From Phoronis australis (taxonomy: Eukaryota > Phoronida > Phoronidae): 64,000 bases of DNA. This document shows, piece by piece, positions 36,001 to 47,628 of this stretch; the stretch's first letter is position 1, and each line of letters starts with the position of its first letter. Made by a program: the position numbers and the translations under genes. The notes below the pieces were generated by a model, which saw nothing but the letters and a program-made list of their open reading frames with translations, had not been told where the DNA came from and searched no databases. Where the stretch lies: NCBI GenBank assembly GCA_002633005.1, contig NMRA01000674.1, positions 126,001 to 190,000 of the forward strand. Direction: 5' to 3'.

Positions 36001-37090
36001 ATTTTTATTTCTCAGTGTTCGTGAATGTGCAGAGTACCTGCGGTAAGGAAGCAATATAAACCTAATAAAAATCCGCCTTCATCTTAAAATGTCTATAACT
36101 AGAAACTTACGAGCCGTAAAAAATATGTTTTTCTACATGAAGAAGTCGTGGTAAATCTAGTCATACCATGCAGAACACTCCGCCATTCCTGTGTTCACGA
36201 GACAATATTTTTTAGAAACAAAAACGTTGTTTATAAATGTTTATTGTCAGGGAAAGCTTCCCTTGACCACCATCAAACTTTTGTAATAAACATATTTGAT
36301 AATAATGCTCAAGATAAGTTGATAATTTTAATCCTCTTAATAGGTGTCCTAACAATTATGGGACAATTGCCTTTTAACTTAACATGGAAAATAATGTAAG
36401 CTTCAATACAAAATCTAAGACATGTCACAGAGAGATTGTACTTTTCCGGCAATAACCAAATGGTGACATTATTACAAGTAGGGTACAGTTTTGTAAATAG
36501 ATTGATTTGATTTCTAATTTCAAAAAAATGATGGGTTGACAGCATCATCTAAAATACTTTAACATCAAGAAGAAATTTAAGGAGGATTGCACGTAACTTC
36601 AGTGCATCCGAACGTGTCGGAAACAAGCCGGTTAATGTGCGAACACGTGTGTCTCTTACCACGGTGCAGTAGTAGGAAATGCGTTGGTGAAATGTGAGAT
36701 CACGCGTGATCTGGTCTAAAGGTTGTGAGTTCGAATACTTGCAATTTTCTATTTTTGAATCACCTGGCCGAAGAAGAGCCGTTGAAGGCTGATTATAGTT
36801 AAGGAATCATAGAAAATGCTTGTTTTCAGAGGCAAACACAAAACGTCCTTCTGGGCAGAACAAGGTAACAACCCTCAACGTCCCGACCCCCCACATTCGT
36901 CGCTACGTGCCTCTACAATTGCACTTTGCTTGTTTGTCTACTGCACTAAATGATGTCATGATATTCTAGATTCGGTGCGTTAGTCAATGTGTGGGAAGTA
37001 CCGGTAAGAAATTTGCTGGAGAAAAATGAGCAACTAATCAACTCGTTACATTATTCACTTTCAACACCATCGTCTCGTAACAGAATTACT
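33031..37090. other. Anonymous sequence, 4 kb
   Basis: I see no protein domain in any frame; the longest are 34179-34496 (+) and 35546-35848 (-), neither protein-like. A possible SINE-like unit is listed separately at 36655-36750. Several ACATGTA words occur. Confidence 0.35.
36655..36750 (+). repeat. Possible tRNA-derived SINE-like unit
   Basis: An A-box-like GGTGCAGTAGTAGGAAATGCG is followed by a B-box-like GTGAGTTCGAATAC about 60 bases later. It is weaker than the units at 29046 and 59245. Confidence 0.35.
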
Positions 37091-37091
37091 T

Positions 37092-37113
37092 ACATGTACA
37101 TGTACATGTACAT
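37092..37113 (+). repeat. ACATGT microsatellite
   Basis: A run of about three and a half ACATGT units. The same word occurs singly or doubly at many other places in the window. Confidence 0.9.
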
Positions 37114-37445
37114 AGAAGAACTTAACCAAAGTTAAAAACCTACCATTTGCCTGCCATATGACAACTGCGCCGTCATTTTCAAAGCCAGTACCACCGTTTG
37201 ACAGAGTCGGTTTGAACCACAACAGTCATTTCAAAGAACTCAAAATGCGTTTTTTAAAAAACTTACACTTTTTTATCCTTATTTGCTGTTTTTCGACTTG
37301 AATTGAAGTAGGAATTGAAAATAAATTGAAAAACTATATGTATTGAAAACTTTCAAACTAATTGCGTTTTTATGCGGCCCCCTAATCATTATAGTCAAAT
37401 ATATAAAAATAAATAGTGATGTGGTTGTTGCTTTTTAAACACCAG

Positions 37446-38170
37446 AGTAATTTGAACATTTTAAGTGTAAATATCCAATCCCTAAAATCTAAAATGTCAG
37501 AATTTCAAAGTATCATATACTATTTAAAAGACAAAATTGTGCCATATTGGCATAAAATGTCTAGCAAAAACATGGTTGAAACATGATGACACTTGGCACT
37601 TATAAACATACACAATTACAAATTATATAACAAATCACTTGAGTGAACATGCAGTTCGCATGACGGCCGTGTTACTTACCTTCAACAAAATATCAAGGTA
37701 ACACACATACAGTAAATGTACATGCAGCCATAATTCAACATAAATTATGATGCCAAGGTCTATTGGTCGAGATCAAAACCGACACAAATAAACCAATAAA
37801 TATTATAGATATATATCGACCACCTAAAACACCAAACAGGACTATTGAAATTTCTATCGATTATTTTACTCCAACTATGTTATCTAAAAGGGACAACTGT
37901 AGCGAGTTTATAGCAGCTGGTGAATTTAATACTAACTTGGTGAGTAATCGAAATAATGACAATTTCTTCGTTTATGTGTATGCTATCTATAAAGACAAGT
38001 GCAACCAGTTTGTAGTAGCTGGTGATTTTTATATTACCGGTAGATTCTTTGATCATATGTTAGACTTAAGCCTTTCACCGAAAATAACATTTCATACACA
38101 TTTCCTCCAAAGTTCATTTTCGCTAATCGACAACCTTTTACCATGGTCTCTGCTTTGGCTCAGTCCTTAA
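37446..38170 (+). pseudogene. LINE endonuclease (EEP/APE-type) relic
   Basis: The non-LTR retrotransposon endonuclease start is visible at 37446 (LNILSVNIQSLKSKMSEF), in a different frame from the later part. From 37763 a frame carries IDIYRPPKTPN, then a GDFN-like box (FIAAGEFNTNL) and, oddly, a second similar box (FVVAGDFYITG) 36 residues later. SSFSLIDNLL, the family's SLIDHI-like C-terminal box, follows. The region between 37560 and 37760 has stops and frame changes. The repeated box suggests an internal duplication. Some LINE-like residues may continue to about 38520, but they are too decayed to define. Non-functional. Confidence 0.75.
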
Positions 38171-39899
38171 AAGGGTGGCATATTGATAAGCAATCTTTCT
38201 GACAATTGGCTTGCATTCATACAGTATACGTCTCATTTAACATAAGGTAATGTCAAAAAGCCTAAGTACACCACCACTAAAGATTTCACTCCTATGTCCC
38301 AGGTTAATTTTAGAAAAGTTTTCCATTGAATAAACTTCGTCAACAACTACAGGATATTCAATCTTCAAAATTTCATGTGGAGACTGAATTTCGCCGATGG
38401 GAAAACTGCTATCATGACGAATGGATGTCCGGATGTTGAAAAATGCTTGCAAACAAAACAATAGGCACAGCCACTTGTTAAAATTACACTAACCTCTCTT
38501 GGTTTTACAATTGTTCATTAACTTACTCGATCGAAAGATCCTTTTATGTAGGTCTTGGCTAAACGTTCGCTTTGATTTTTCAAACGGACCATCACAATGG
38601 TGGCAATCCGATGGAATTTTTTGTCCAGTATAACGTATCTCCTTTTGCTAAAGAACCTGATTTTTTGTGAATGGCTCAGTATTAAAATTTTGTGAATAAT
38701 TATTTTCAAATGAGATTTTTTTATTTAGGCTTACAAAATGTGAATCACTCGGCAAAGTCAGTGACAGTATATCTATGGTGAAATTTTGCTAATCAGAACA
38801 CTGTTAAGGCTTGTATTTTGTTTTATATAGACTACTATATTTTCCGCAATTATAGTGAAATGAATGTACCTACTTTGGGCATTTTTCAAATCCCCTGTTT
38901 TGTATTGGTTACATTTTAACCTAAGACGGCGGAAAGTATTATTAAATGACTAACTTAGGTGTTGAGCCACTAGCAAATGTATTGCATATGTGTAATTGAT
39001 GTAAGAAATGTTTTACAAAACAAGTGGAAAGTTCGAACCTCATCTCATAGGCAAACGATGCGGAGGAAAACTTAATGTCAAGGAAATGTCCAATCGTTCA
39101 AGGTAAGAATAACATGATGAGTGATTGGTTGAACAATGTGTTTCCTAGACTACTAGTGATTTTGCAATTATCGGCCAATCAAAAAGTGGAGGTGGGCTTT
39201 AAAATGCTTTAAATATAACCTTGTTCTAAGGATTGTCACATTCGACATACACAACACTGGGATTAAGCAGGTAAGAAATTTAGTGTTCACTGTATACAGA
39301 TGCATAGTATTTGGTAAGTTAAAAAATGTCATTTCCTCCGTTACAAGAAACGAATGTTTGATTTGGAGTAAAAGTCGCTCCTTAAGCTTAGCTTATGCAT
39401 GCTTTTATGCTACATTGTTCAGAAATTGAAAAATTGCATTAAATGTGCGTGGCATATCACATTCGTGAAGATTTTCAGAAAATTTCCAAAACAGTACCCA
39501 AGGAGAATAACACTATTTGGTTTGCAAATTGCATTTTTCTTCAAAACATATTGTCTTTTCTGAAAGAATAATTGTAACTTGCAAACATTTAGAAGCTTAA
39601 ACATAACCGATGTTATGCAATATTTCCTGAAGTGCTATTGAAGTTCGTAAAACGGCCAGGGTGCGGCCATTGTTTGTAAGGTCCATGTACTTATTCTACT
39701 ACAGAGCAAAAACCGAACTTATTACGCAATAATGTTATTCTTTGTTAAAGCAATTTTAGAGCTCTAAAAGAGCAACACACTATGTGTTTGTTTCGGAAGA
39801 AGACGGTTTTCACAACACAATGTTTGTGACACTTGTGACGATTGTTATACTTACTGAACACTATCTTGGTGTTTTGTCACGGATTTCTGAATGTTAAGA
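38171..39899. other. Anonymous sequence downstream of LINE relic
   Basis: No confident feature. Weak protein-like pieces at 38240-38520 (+) could be further LINE remains. Confidence 0.3.
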
Positions 39900-40504
39900 G
39901 TTTAAATGATAGTGAATGTAATTTTATTAGTTTGTCGAGTTTTTCACAATGAATTGAATCGTTATGCACGACGGAGCCATTTGAATTCTCAGGACATGTT
40001 CCAAGCAATCGATGGGGCCCAAGCATACGATGACTTACTATTGAAACAGCAAACTTTTCACTTTTGTTCATGCTAGAAGTCATGATAGACACAGATTTAA
40101 GATTAACATACCACATATCTCCCATTCATTCTTGTGGCAACTTTTTAAACAATAGTTTGATCATCCTTTGGCGGGTGATTTGATGAGGCTTAAATTAAGC
40201 GTTTGAATGATGGTGAATGTAATTTTGTTAATTTTGTCTAGCTAGTTTTTACAGTACATTGAATTGAAACATTATGGAAGCCGGGGCTATTAGAAATGTC
40301 GTACATGTACTATATTCCAAGCAAACCTTTGCGGACCAAGCATACTTTTGTAACAGCAAACTTCTTATTTTGTTCACGCTAGATGACATGATGGACAAAG
40401 ATTTAAGATTAAGATACCACACATCTCCCATTATTCTGGTGGCAACTTTTTAAACAATTCTCTGACCATCATTTGGAGAGTGATTAGATGAGGCTTTGTA
40501 ATGC
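39900..40504 (+). repeat. Two tandem copies of a ~301-bp unit
   Basis: The unit 39900-40200 recurs at 40201-40504. Both start GTTTxAATGATxGTGAATGTAATTTT, share GATTTAAGATTAA-ATACCACA-ATCTCCCATT, and end with a GATGAGGCTT-like sequence. The paired minus-strand frames starting MGDMWYVNLKS / MGDVWYLNLKS are part of this duplication and diverge quickly, so coding is doubtful. Confidence 0.85.
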
Positions 40505-41089
40505 AATGTGCATTAAACAAGCAGACCACTAGGTTGTCGTTTACAGTTCATGTAACTGTTCGCCCTTTTTTGCCGAAATGAAAACCTGTGCTGTTACAAA
40601 CTTAGTGTACGTGTTCATGTGTCACCTCGTCGCACCAAAACACCATGTAAAAAAACATCGTAAGCCATGCAGCAGACAATAATGACTGTATAAGCAAAGT
40701 ATTAGTCATCAACATCGCTTCAAGTAACATATATGCCACGAAAGAATAATCGCACACTTCCGCTTCTAATACATGTGCCTGAATACTTACTGTGAATTAT
40801 GCAACAATGTGTTCTTACACAGAAAATCACTAAACAATGGAAGTCCTTACCATTTTGCACTAACATTTTACGGAAAACAAAATGCACTCAAGTAGTGAAA
40901 GCAACAAGGTGTACGCATCAATGCCACATCACGTCATATAAAACATACTGTCAATAACAATTATTTATTTCTAATACACATACGTGAGCCTTTACTGTAA
41001 AATATACAAAATCAATGTCCTGTCACACAAACCAATAAATAAGAGAAATAATGTTTAGTGATACAAGTATATGCATGTATCGGTGTACC
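40505..41089. other. Anonymous AT-rich sequence
   Basis: I see no gene or repeat. Confidence 0.35.
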
Positions 41090-41420
41090 GTTTAAATCTT
41101 AGAACGATACAGTGCGTAGGAGACGACCGTTGCTTGGAACAATACAGCGTGACCAAAGCGCGTCGCGTTGCATCGTTTTAAAAACTAAGAACGATACAGG
41201 GAATAGAACGAGAGACCATCTGTATCGTTGTAGGCCTAACCTCTTGGCCCAATCATGACCAACGCAAGTCTCGCTGTGTCGTCTTAAAGACTAGAACGAT
41301 ACAGCGGGTAATGAGGCACGTTTTAACGTTGTGACCTTTAGAGCAATACAGTGTGACAAATGGTTGCCTCGCTGTACTCGTTTTAAAGTCTAGAACAAGG
41401 AAGAGTGTTGAACGCATTAC
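41090..41420. repeat. Hairpin satellite, cluster 2
   Basis: Units recur at about 41097, 41187, 41283 and 41381 (roughly 96-bp period), each with a CTxGAACGATACAGxG core and the complementary CTCGCTGTATCG-type arm. Confidence 0.8.
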
Positions 41421-42079
41421 AGCGTTCTGTCGTTCCGTAAGTTTTACAGACGTGAGGGGTGCTCGAACGTGCGATAACATCTGGCTCTTTTGTTAAATGC
41501 CCAGAGTCTATTGTCCGGCATGATAACAAGCAGGCCAATTATCTCCCAGGCTTCAAAGGAAACGTTTGGTGGTTGCACGCTATTACCGAACGCGTATGAA
41601 CACAGTCAAACCCTTGCGTCCGTTTGGACAGAATAGATTGTCTTAACTTCTGTTGTAGTTGGGCGATTTTGGTGAGTCAAAAACGGAGCATGATCAGCAT
41701 TTGACGAGGAATTCAGAAATTCTACTATTTTATGCTCAAATAATATATGTTATAACTTAACTTTCATTTTTATCAGCCCAACCCAGTCAGTCTAGATACT
41801 GTACAATCTGATCGGAGATTTGAGCAATTATGGAACAAAAGAGCGCAGGCCCTCCATGTGGAATGGAGTTAATCAGTCGTGTAAGATATTGGCTACAGGG
41901 GTAAACTTCCCAACTTGTTGTTGGGCTACAGAATCGAACAAGTTGGGAGCAACGGGATGTCGCCGTCATGAAGACGCACGCTTTGCGACGCTAAGAACCA
42001 TAAATCGTGACAGACGTTAGTCTACATATACATGTAGCTGTATAAACATCAGAACAGTACAGAAAATTGAACGACATGC

Positions 42080-42290
42080 ACTCATTGACGTTATAGCCCT
42101 TGACGATACAGGGTGAAGAACATGCGTCCCTTTGTGTGGTTTTAATATCTAGAAGGATACGGTGAGCTAGCGATCGAGATGCACTTTGAAACGTTGTAAC
42201 CTCGTTGAACAACATAGCGCGACAGTCGCGTGTCTCAGTATCACTTTAAAATCAACAACTACTCAGCGAGTAGAAGGTGAAGCACTCTAA
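42080..42290. repeat. Hairpin satellite, cluster 3
   Basis: Two further degenerate units (GACGATACAGGGTGA; GAAGGATACGGTGAG). Another unit lies at 43030-43110. Confidence 0.65.
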
Positions 42291-42296
42291 ACGTTA

Positions 42297-42790
42297 TGTA
42301 GTTTGCTTCACGTGGTTACCTGGTAGGTTGATCTAGCTTAACTCTGAGGCGTACAAGTCTGGCGGTGTTAACCCACCTCTGGGTTTGTCTGGCACCGTTA
42401 TTTCGTGATACAGTGGGTTACGCTGAGTATGTAGCGATCGATTTCATGCGGTTACCTCTTGGGTTTAACTAACTGAATTTTGGGACAGGGCATCTCGCCA
42501 CTGAAATCGTCTAGAGCATATCTGCTGCGCAGCATAGGGGTGATGCTGGTCGCTACACAACTGATTTCAACAAGGTAACTGGTGGGTTGGACTAACTCAA
42601 CTTGGTGGGCGTGTCTCAAGAGGGTAATCCAAACCCCAATTTGTCTGCCTGTGTTCATTCATGATACATTGGTCTATGATGACTAATTTGTAGCCAGTTT
42701 CACACAGTTACTTCTTGAGTTGATCTAGCTCAACTGTGGGACCCCATTGTATTCTATGTGGCGGGGTATACCACCATTGAAATTGTATGA
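42297..42790 (+). repeat. Second repeat family (GGTTACCT...), direct cluster
   Basis: About four degenerate units of some 130-150 bp, each with a GGTTACCTxxTxGGTTxAxCTA core. The last unit matches the reverse complement of 19575-19665. It adjoins the hairpin satellite, repeating the arrangement seen at 18.8-20.2 kb. Confidence 0.65.
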
Positions 42791-43110
42791 CTTTGTACAA
42801 TTTTGAGACAGTGAATTGAGTAGTTGGTGTTGCAGGTATTTTTATTTAGTTACCAGAAAAAAATTATAGTGTTATTCTCATGGCCTCCGGAACCAAACTT
42901 ACTAGAGCGAACCTGTCAGATGGCCATTTTCTAGCATTTGGACAGCCATGAATCTCTGTGGTATCAAAGAAAATTGCTTACTCTTAATTGCCCAAGAACT
43001 ATTGAATCCCTGTCTACAACACAAATCTGTTTTTATCGTTTTAAAGCTTAAGAACGATACGTCGAGTTAAACGACCGATACACGATTACGAACGCGTCTC
43101 GTATGAAACT

Positions 43111-43673
43111 CTAGGAAAGTGTGTGCAGTTTACAGTATTGGTTATCCTTTATTCAGATGATCAAATGCAGTTAGTAACGATCTAAATACTACACCGTTTC
43201 ATCAGATGCACCCAGTCTCATTTTCCGTATTGGACAATACAAGATTATAATTGCAGAAAGTCAGCAGGCTTTTTAGACATTTTCCATAGTATTTCTATTG
43301 AGAAAGGCTCGCAAAACCGGAAATCGAGCCATGCCTATTAGCAATCCAATGTTGAATAATGGGGATCCCAAATTTCTTCTTGCAACAACCAAGAGGAGAA
43401 AATCTATACAAAACTGTGCAAATTTCTTCAACCTACGCCAAAAAGGCGCCGACATGCCAAATTCCATTATGGTTACTTTACACTGGTATCAACCAGGTTG
43501 TTTCAGTTTGTACTTGAAAATGCGAAAGGATAATTGTTCTATCGAGGAGAAAATGGTTTGCGAAAGATTATGCACATTTTTGTTGAGATTAAAATATCAT
43601 ATACTTGCTTCTCCTTTTCATAATTGTTTCTCCGTAACTTGATCTGCCATTGAATTACAGAAAACTAGAAGTC
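43111..43673. other. Upstream region of the cysteine-rich peptide gene
   Basis: The 114-codon plus frame 43298-43642 has no recognised domain and is probably chance. Just before the ATG at 43674 a pyrimidine-rich stretch ends in TTACAG (to 43660), which could be a splice acceptor for a 5'-UTR exon. I see no clear TATA box. Confidence 0.35.
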
Positions 43674-43755
43674 ATGAGGTGCGTGGTGATACTCATTGTG
43701 CTGATGCTAGCCGTAGGCTGCCTCCAGGCGTGGCCGGTAGATGGCGAAGACGAAG
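43674..43755 (+). CDS. Exon 1 of a secreted six-cysteine (CS-alpha-beta) peptide: signal peptide and start of propeptide
   Basis: ATG at 43674 opens 27 codons. The hydrophobic core (VVILIVLMLAV) and the GCLQA end form a typical signal peptide with likely cleavage after residue 19. An acidic stretch (PVDGEDE) begins a propeptide. The exon ends in phase 1 at GAAG|GTGAGA (donor GT at 43756). Exons 46278 and 48773 both start in the matching phase after TTTCAG, so either could be joined to it. An acceptor-like TTACAG 14 bases before the ATG hints at an upstream non-coding exon. The length and layout (short signal, acidic pro-region, basic cleavage site, cysteine-rich mature peptide) are typical of defensin-like or venom-type peptides. 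The role is not known. Confidence 0.7.
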
Positions 43756-45794
43756 GTGAGAAACAATAACTGTCAGTACCCTGGGCCGAGCTCCATGCGA
43801 ACTTCGCAAGTACAGATAAAGTGATCACGTGCTGTGCTTGTAATGCCTGGTGTTTTCGCGAGTTTTTTTTTTTGTTTGTGGAGCATGAGATGTGGATCAA
43901 AAATCTCAGTACTAGTAACACTTCAAATTTAAAGGTTCATTTGGCTTACTGAAGATTCACCACGACTTGAGATTTTCTAGTCCTGTTAGAAGAGGTCTCA
44001 TCTTGCATAGAACAGGTACACAAAAAGACTACAACTCAAAATTTAGGTTGTTCAGTAACTAATGCGCTAAACATCAAATTGATCCTTTACGACCTTTTTA
44101 AATAACTATGTGAATGTCCTAGCATACAAGTTTCACCAAGGAACTGCTTACAGGACTTTGAAAGGCTATCTGTCAATGTTGTCTTCTGTACGACCAATGA
44201 TTTATATTCCTGTAGGGCAGCATCCTCGCGTCATTTGGCTTTTAAAAGGCACCTACGTTGGGATACCTCCTTCTAAAACATTTTTTCCTGGTTAAGGTTT
44301 ATTTCAGGTTGTTAAGGCCTAGAAGTACGCTCCTTTGGAGGCTCCTTGGAAATCAAAATTAAAATATCTCGCCTCAAAACATGTTTTACTATTGCTATCA
44401 CACCTTTTCGTTGGTGCAATGACTTCTTTTTAGGTAAAAGCTCAAATATTGACTAAATGTGAGGCTAGCTATTTCATAGACATAGATTTTACAAGCAGAT
44501 TAGAGTCGGTCAAAAACAATCTCGTGTCTTTAATCTAGATTTCTGAGGAAAAATAGTTTAACATTAAGCGGTGTTTGTCGTTATGTCTCAAGACAACAGA
44601 GGAGCTTCCACGTCCCTGGGTGTCAACGGTTTGTTCTTGTCGTCTACTGTACATAACATGTATAAGCACCAACTCGGTAGTTAAAACCATTAGACTGGCT
44701 TCCATCTGCGACGTTAATATTAGGGTAAGTTTGCTCCAAATCGTATTAGAGGACGCTTTATTCGTAGTGCTGGTCTTTCGTGGGCTTTCATTAGGGGTAG
44801 GCACATGATAGTCATTTTGTCTTTTTGTGGCTGGTCTTCAGAATTCACCTTTGTTAAACACTATGTACAAGCAGCACGTTTGGATTTTTCGGCATTTAGT
44901 TTGGCTAATTTTCCCGATATGAATGCGTTGGTGCTCCTTCTTTTGCGGGTTTCAGTCGGACGGATAAGTTTTTTTCTCTTTTGAGCACTTGGTGTGATCT
45001 CACGTTTATCGGTGCAATTTCTAATTGTTTATTTACTGAGGTGTTTCGACAAATGCATCCACTCTGAATACGGACATATGTCCAGTCTGTGTGTATTTTC
45101 TGAGACGCACACCTTCATCCCCTCAAGCTTGTTAATCAAGTTTATTTATAGGTAAATATAAGGTAACATATAGGAAATATAATTAAGTTGTAACTTCATA
45201 ATTATTTGGTTACCGTATAGTTACCACTTCCTTCACTACCTCTCCTTGGACTTCCAGTGAACGGGTGGCTTGCGCGTAATGAAGAGATCATTAAACTATT
45301 GCCGTCCTCATCTCGACCATAGAAACACGAAATCTTCAATGTTGCAATTTCACGCTCGATTGGTCTGAAGAGAAATAAAAGCCAAATCAATCGACTCGCA
45401 ATTTAAAGAAACCGATAGATCTAGTAGCGCTCATTGTAACTAAGCTTGATTTCAAAGATCAAAATTCAAAACCATCACGGGATGCCTGTCAAAGATATAT
45501 ATTTTACGGAACCCCAAATAGATGGTTTTCATCCACGTGTGGGGCGAATCCAATACATAAACAACTAAGAATCATCCCATCTCGAATTTCGTGTTCTCTC
45601 CAGTTCACATCAGGATATAGCAAAGCAAAGAAATATGCGACGGGAACAGTCGGCGCTATTTATATTGTTACATTGGAGAGTTCTCGCCACATTTCCTACA
45701 AAATCTTCATCTTATCGTCTTACTATTGCTAACAAATACGCACCGGTAACTGTTGAATTGCCTTTGCCAGAATACGACTAAAAAGAAATAGATA
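43756..45794. other. Presumed intron 1 of the six-cysteine peptide gene
   Basis: Two kilobases with no recognised domain in any frame and no additional cysteine-rich exon that I could find. Frames such as 44110-44295 and 44535-44804 look random. Confidence 0.4.
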
Positions 45795-46277
45795 TTAAGT
45801 TTTAAAAGTTGCTTTAAAAATACAAAGCGTTCTAAAGTATTCCTAATTCATCCAGTGGTCCATGTACTTTGTTCAACTGTGCTGTTTATTGACATTTCGT
45901 GCATTAACGGCAATAAAGGTATTTTTGAATTTATCAGCCAAAGTTTCAACCTTGTGCTAGTCAACTTGTATGCTTCATGAACTGCAAAGATTCTCTCGTT
46001 GATAATAACCCGTTCTCTTCATACAATTCCGTTCAGTTCAACGTGCCTTTGACTTTCCTTCCCCGAACACGCCCCCCGGAAAACGCCTCCTCTCCATTAG
46101 TTATGTAACAGCATTTGTTATCGTTCTGTCGCTTTCTATAGTGTGCTCGTATCATTCCAACTTCGACACCCCCTTTCCAAACCTCAGCCACGGATTGAAG
46201 CTGCACCTGTTTACCGTTAGAATGGTGAGAATGAAGCGCGGCTGTATTTTACGAGTGAACAATTTCCTCTATTTCAG

Positions 46278-46384
46278 TTGCAGTGAAAAGATCCCGCACA
46301 TGTGATATCGGTTGCACCTACACATGCAATTTTTTGAAAAAAACTACAACGTGCCCCAATGGAGTTTGTCGTTGTGTTTAATAG
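46278..46384 (+). CDS. Exon 2a: mature six-cysteine CS-alpha-beta peptide
   Basis: After TTTCAG the exon begins in phase with exon 1 and encodes VAVKR, a dibasic processing site, then a mature peptide of about 29 residues. Its cysteine spacing is C-x3-C-x3-C-x8-C-x4-C-x-C, ending at TAA (46379-46381). The C-x3-C plus C-x-C pair is the hallmark of the cysteine-stabilised alpha-beta fold shared by invertebrate defensins and scorpion-type channel peptides. A second in-phase acceptor six bases downstream (TTGCAG) would shorten the pro-region by two residues. A donor TAG|GTATGT directly follows the stop, so a 3'-UTR exon is expected. Secretion and activity are inferred only. Confidence 0.7.
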
Positions 46385-46865
46385 GTATGTATACAACTAC
46401 ACAAAACCAAGTAAAATAGTTTAACTGGTTCCGGTCTGCGACCAAAGGTTTTTGAAAACTGCGCTTCAATGTATAAAGGAGAATGCCACCCGATTTAATT
46501 AGTCTTTTTTGCCGTCTTAATCGGTCTATATCCACTTCGACTCTAATACGTTCGACCTTACCTTGCCAAGAGGTGTTGTGTTAACCTGTGAGGAAGGTTA
46601 GAAACGACGCTAGCGACGTCAGTGGTTCATATGCAGAGTGAATGACGCTATGTTGCGGTGCATCGCTCCCGCTTGTCCGTACTTAGCAGCTGCGAGGAAA
46701 GCGGGTATATCGTTTTTTGCTTCCTCGAGAGTCCGAAATGCTTAGGAAGTGGCTCATGGTAGTGAAGAATGGAATGTACGCTATAAATAGCAAGTATGAA
46801 GCCGTAAAACATTTCTGTACCTGTGGCCTGCAAACGTCGACAGTGCCTGACGAATGCCGGCTTAC

Positions 46866-47003
46866 CAAATAACTCCATACGTTCCGTTGTCTGAGCTTGT
46901 TCACGGCGCCTCTCTAGTATTTCTTCATCACTGTATTCCTGTTCGAATTGATAGCCTGTAAAACTTAACGATCCACCTGCGAAGTCGCCGGGGACTGATG
47001 CCG
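46866..47003 (-). pseudogene. Minus-strand exon candidate, copy 1, start codon lost
   Basis: Counterpart of 49362-49500. The frame (VPGDFAGGSLSF, EQEYSDEEILERRREQAQ) is preserved up to the donor-like G|GTAAGC, but the ATG of the other copy is ACG here. One arginine and one lysine are also changed. Protein family not recognised. Confidence 0.35.
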
Positions 47004-47191
47004 TCCTTAGTCGGGATTGCGAGTTGCCATTTTGGCGTTTATTACTGAGCGTTTTGTTTCAAAATGAATTATTTTCACCCTAACCAATACTTATATAAAA
47101 CTGAAACAAAGCCTGCCTCAATAGATGCAGTTTGTAATGCCTTTGCAGTGTTCGTGAGTGCAAATGATTTGAGAAGCCAGCAATGAATAAA

Positions 47192-47488
47192 TCACTGCGT
47201 TACCGGTTTTAGGTGCAATAAAACTAATTGACGGGACACCGAGGCTAATTTAGTGTTTGCTGGAAGAAACTGTTGTAAAACAACTCGATTTCCATCCCAC
47301 GGCCAAGTGTTAGAGGAATCTTTATTTACATTTACATTAGTCAAATATTTATTGTCAATGTACAACTTCTGCCCTGAGGGTGCTGTGGCCAAAGCGGAAC
47401 CTAAATTCGCGGCCACCGACGAGTAAGTAGATTTGCAGTTTCGTGGCAAATTCACCAACATAATCAGGTGCACATTACTTTCGCTCAC
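47192..47488 (-). CDS. Hypothetical 98-codon frame within duplicated block
   Basis: Opens with ATG at 47488 and has balanced composition (PRNCKSTYSSVAANLGSALA; NTWPWDGNRVVLQQFLPAN). The matching stretch in copy 2 (about 49690-50000) has a stop and small indels, so the frame is not conserved. Either it is a gene broken in copy 2 or chance. It lies upstream, on the same strand, of the exon candidate at 46866-47003. Confidence 0.25.
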   Translation of the reverse strand: MSESNVHLIMLVNLPRNCKSTYSSVAANLGSALATAPSGQKLYIDNKYLTNVNVNKDSSNTWPWDGNRVVLQQFLPANTKLASVSRQLVLLHLKPVTQ

Positions 47489-47573
47489 TAGTATAGTATT
47501 TTCTTGACTGGAAGTTTAGTTTCCACTAAACTTTGGCTGGTTTATGTTCGTGATGTCTGATCAGTTTCCGAGC

Positions 47574-47628
47574 NNNNNNNNNNNNNNNNNNNNNNNNNNN
47601 NNNNNNNNNNNNNNNNNNNNNNNNNNNN
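47574..47628. other. Assembly gap (55 N)
   Basis: A run of N follows the end of copy 1 at the same position (CAGTTTCCGAGC) where copy 2 goes on to TACTGGCC. The true copy 1/spacer junction is therefore unseen. Confidence 1.

Larger units (their letters stand above)
45795..47573 (+). repeat. 1.8-kb duplicated block, copy 1
   Basis: Starts TTAAGTTTTAAAAGTT and is collinear with 48290-50084 at a constant offset of 2495 bp over its first kilobase. It runs into the assembly gap at 47574. It contains peptide exon 2a (46278-46384) and minus-strand exon-like segments. Non-coding identity between copies is roughly 95 percent or higher by eye. Confidence 0.95.

Noticed and set aside
43298-43642. 114-codon frame just upstream of the peptide exon
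   Set aside because: No domain, and it is separated from exon 1 by a pyrimidine tract with an acceptor-like TTACAG.
43810-43865. TGCTGTGCTTGT cysteine cluster in intron 1 as another peptide exon
   Set aside because: Cysteine spacing does not match, and there is no acceptor or donor in phase.
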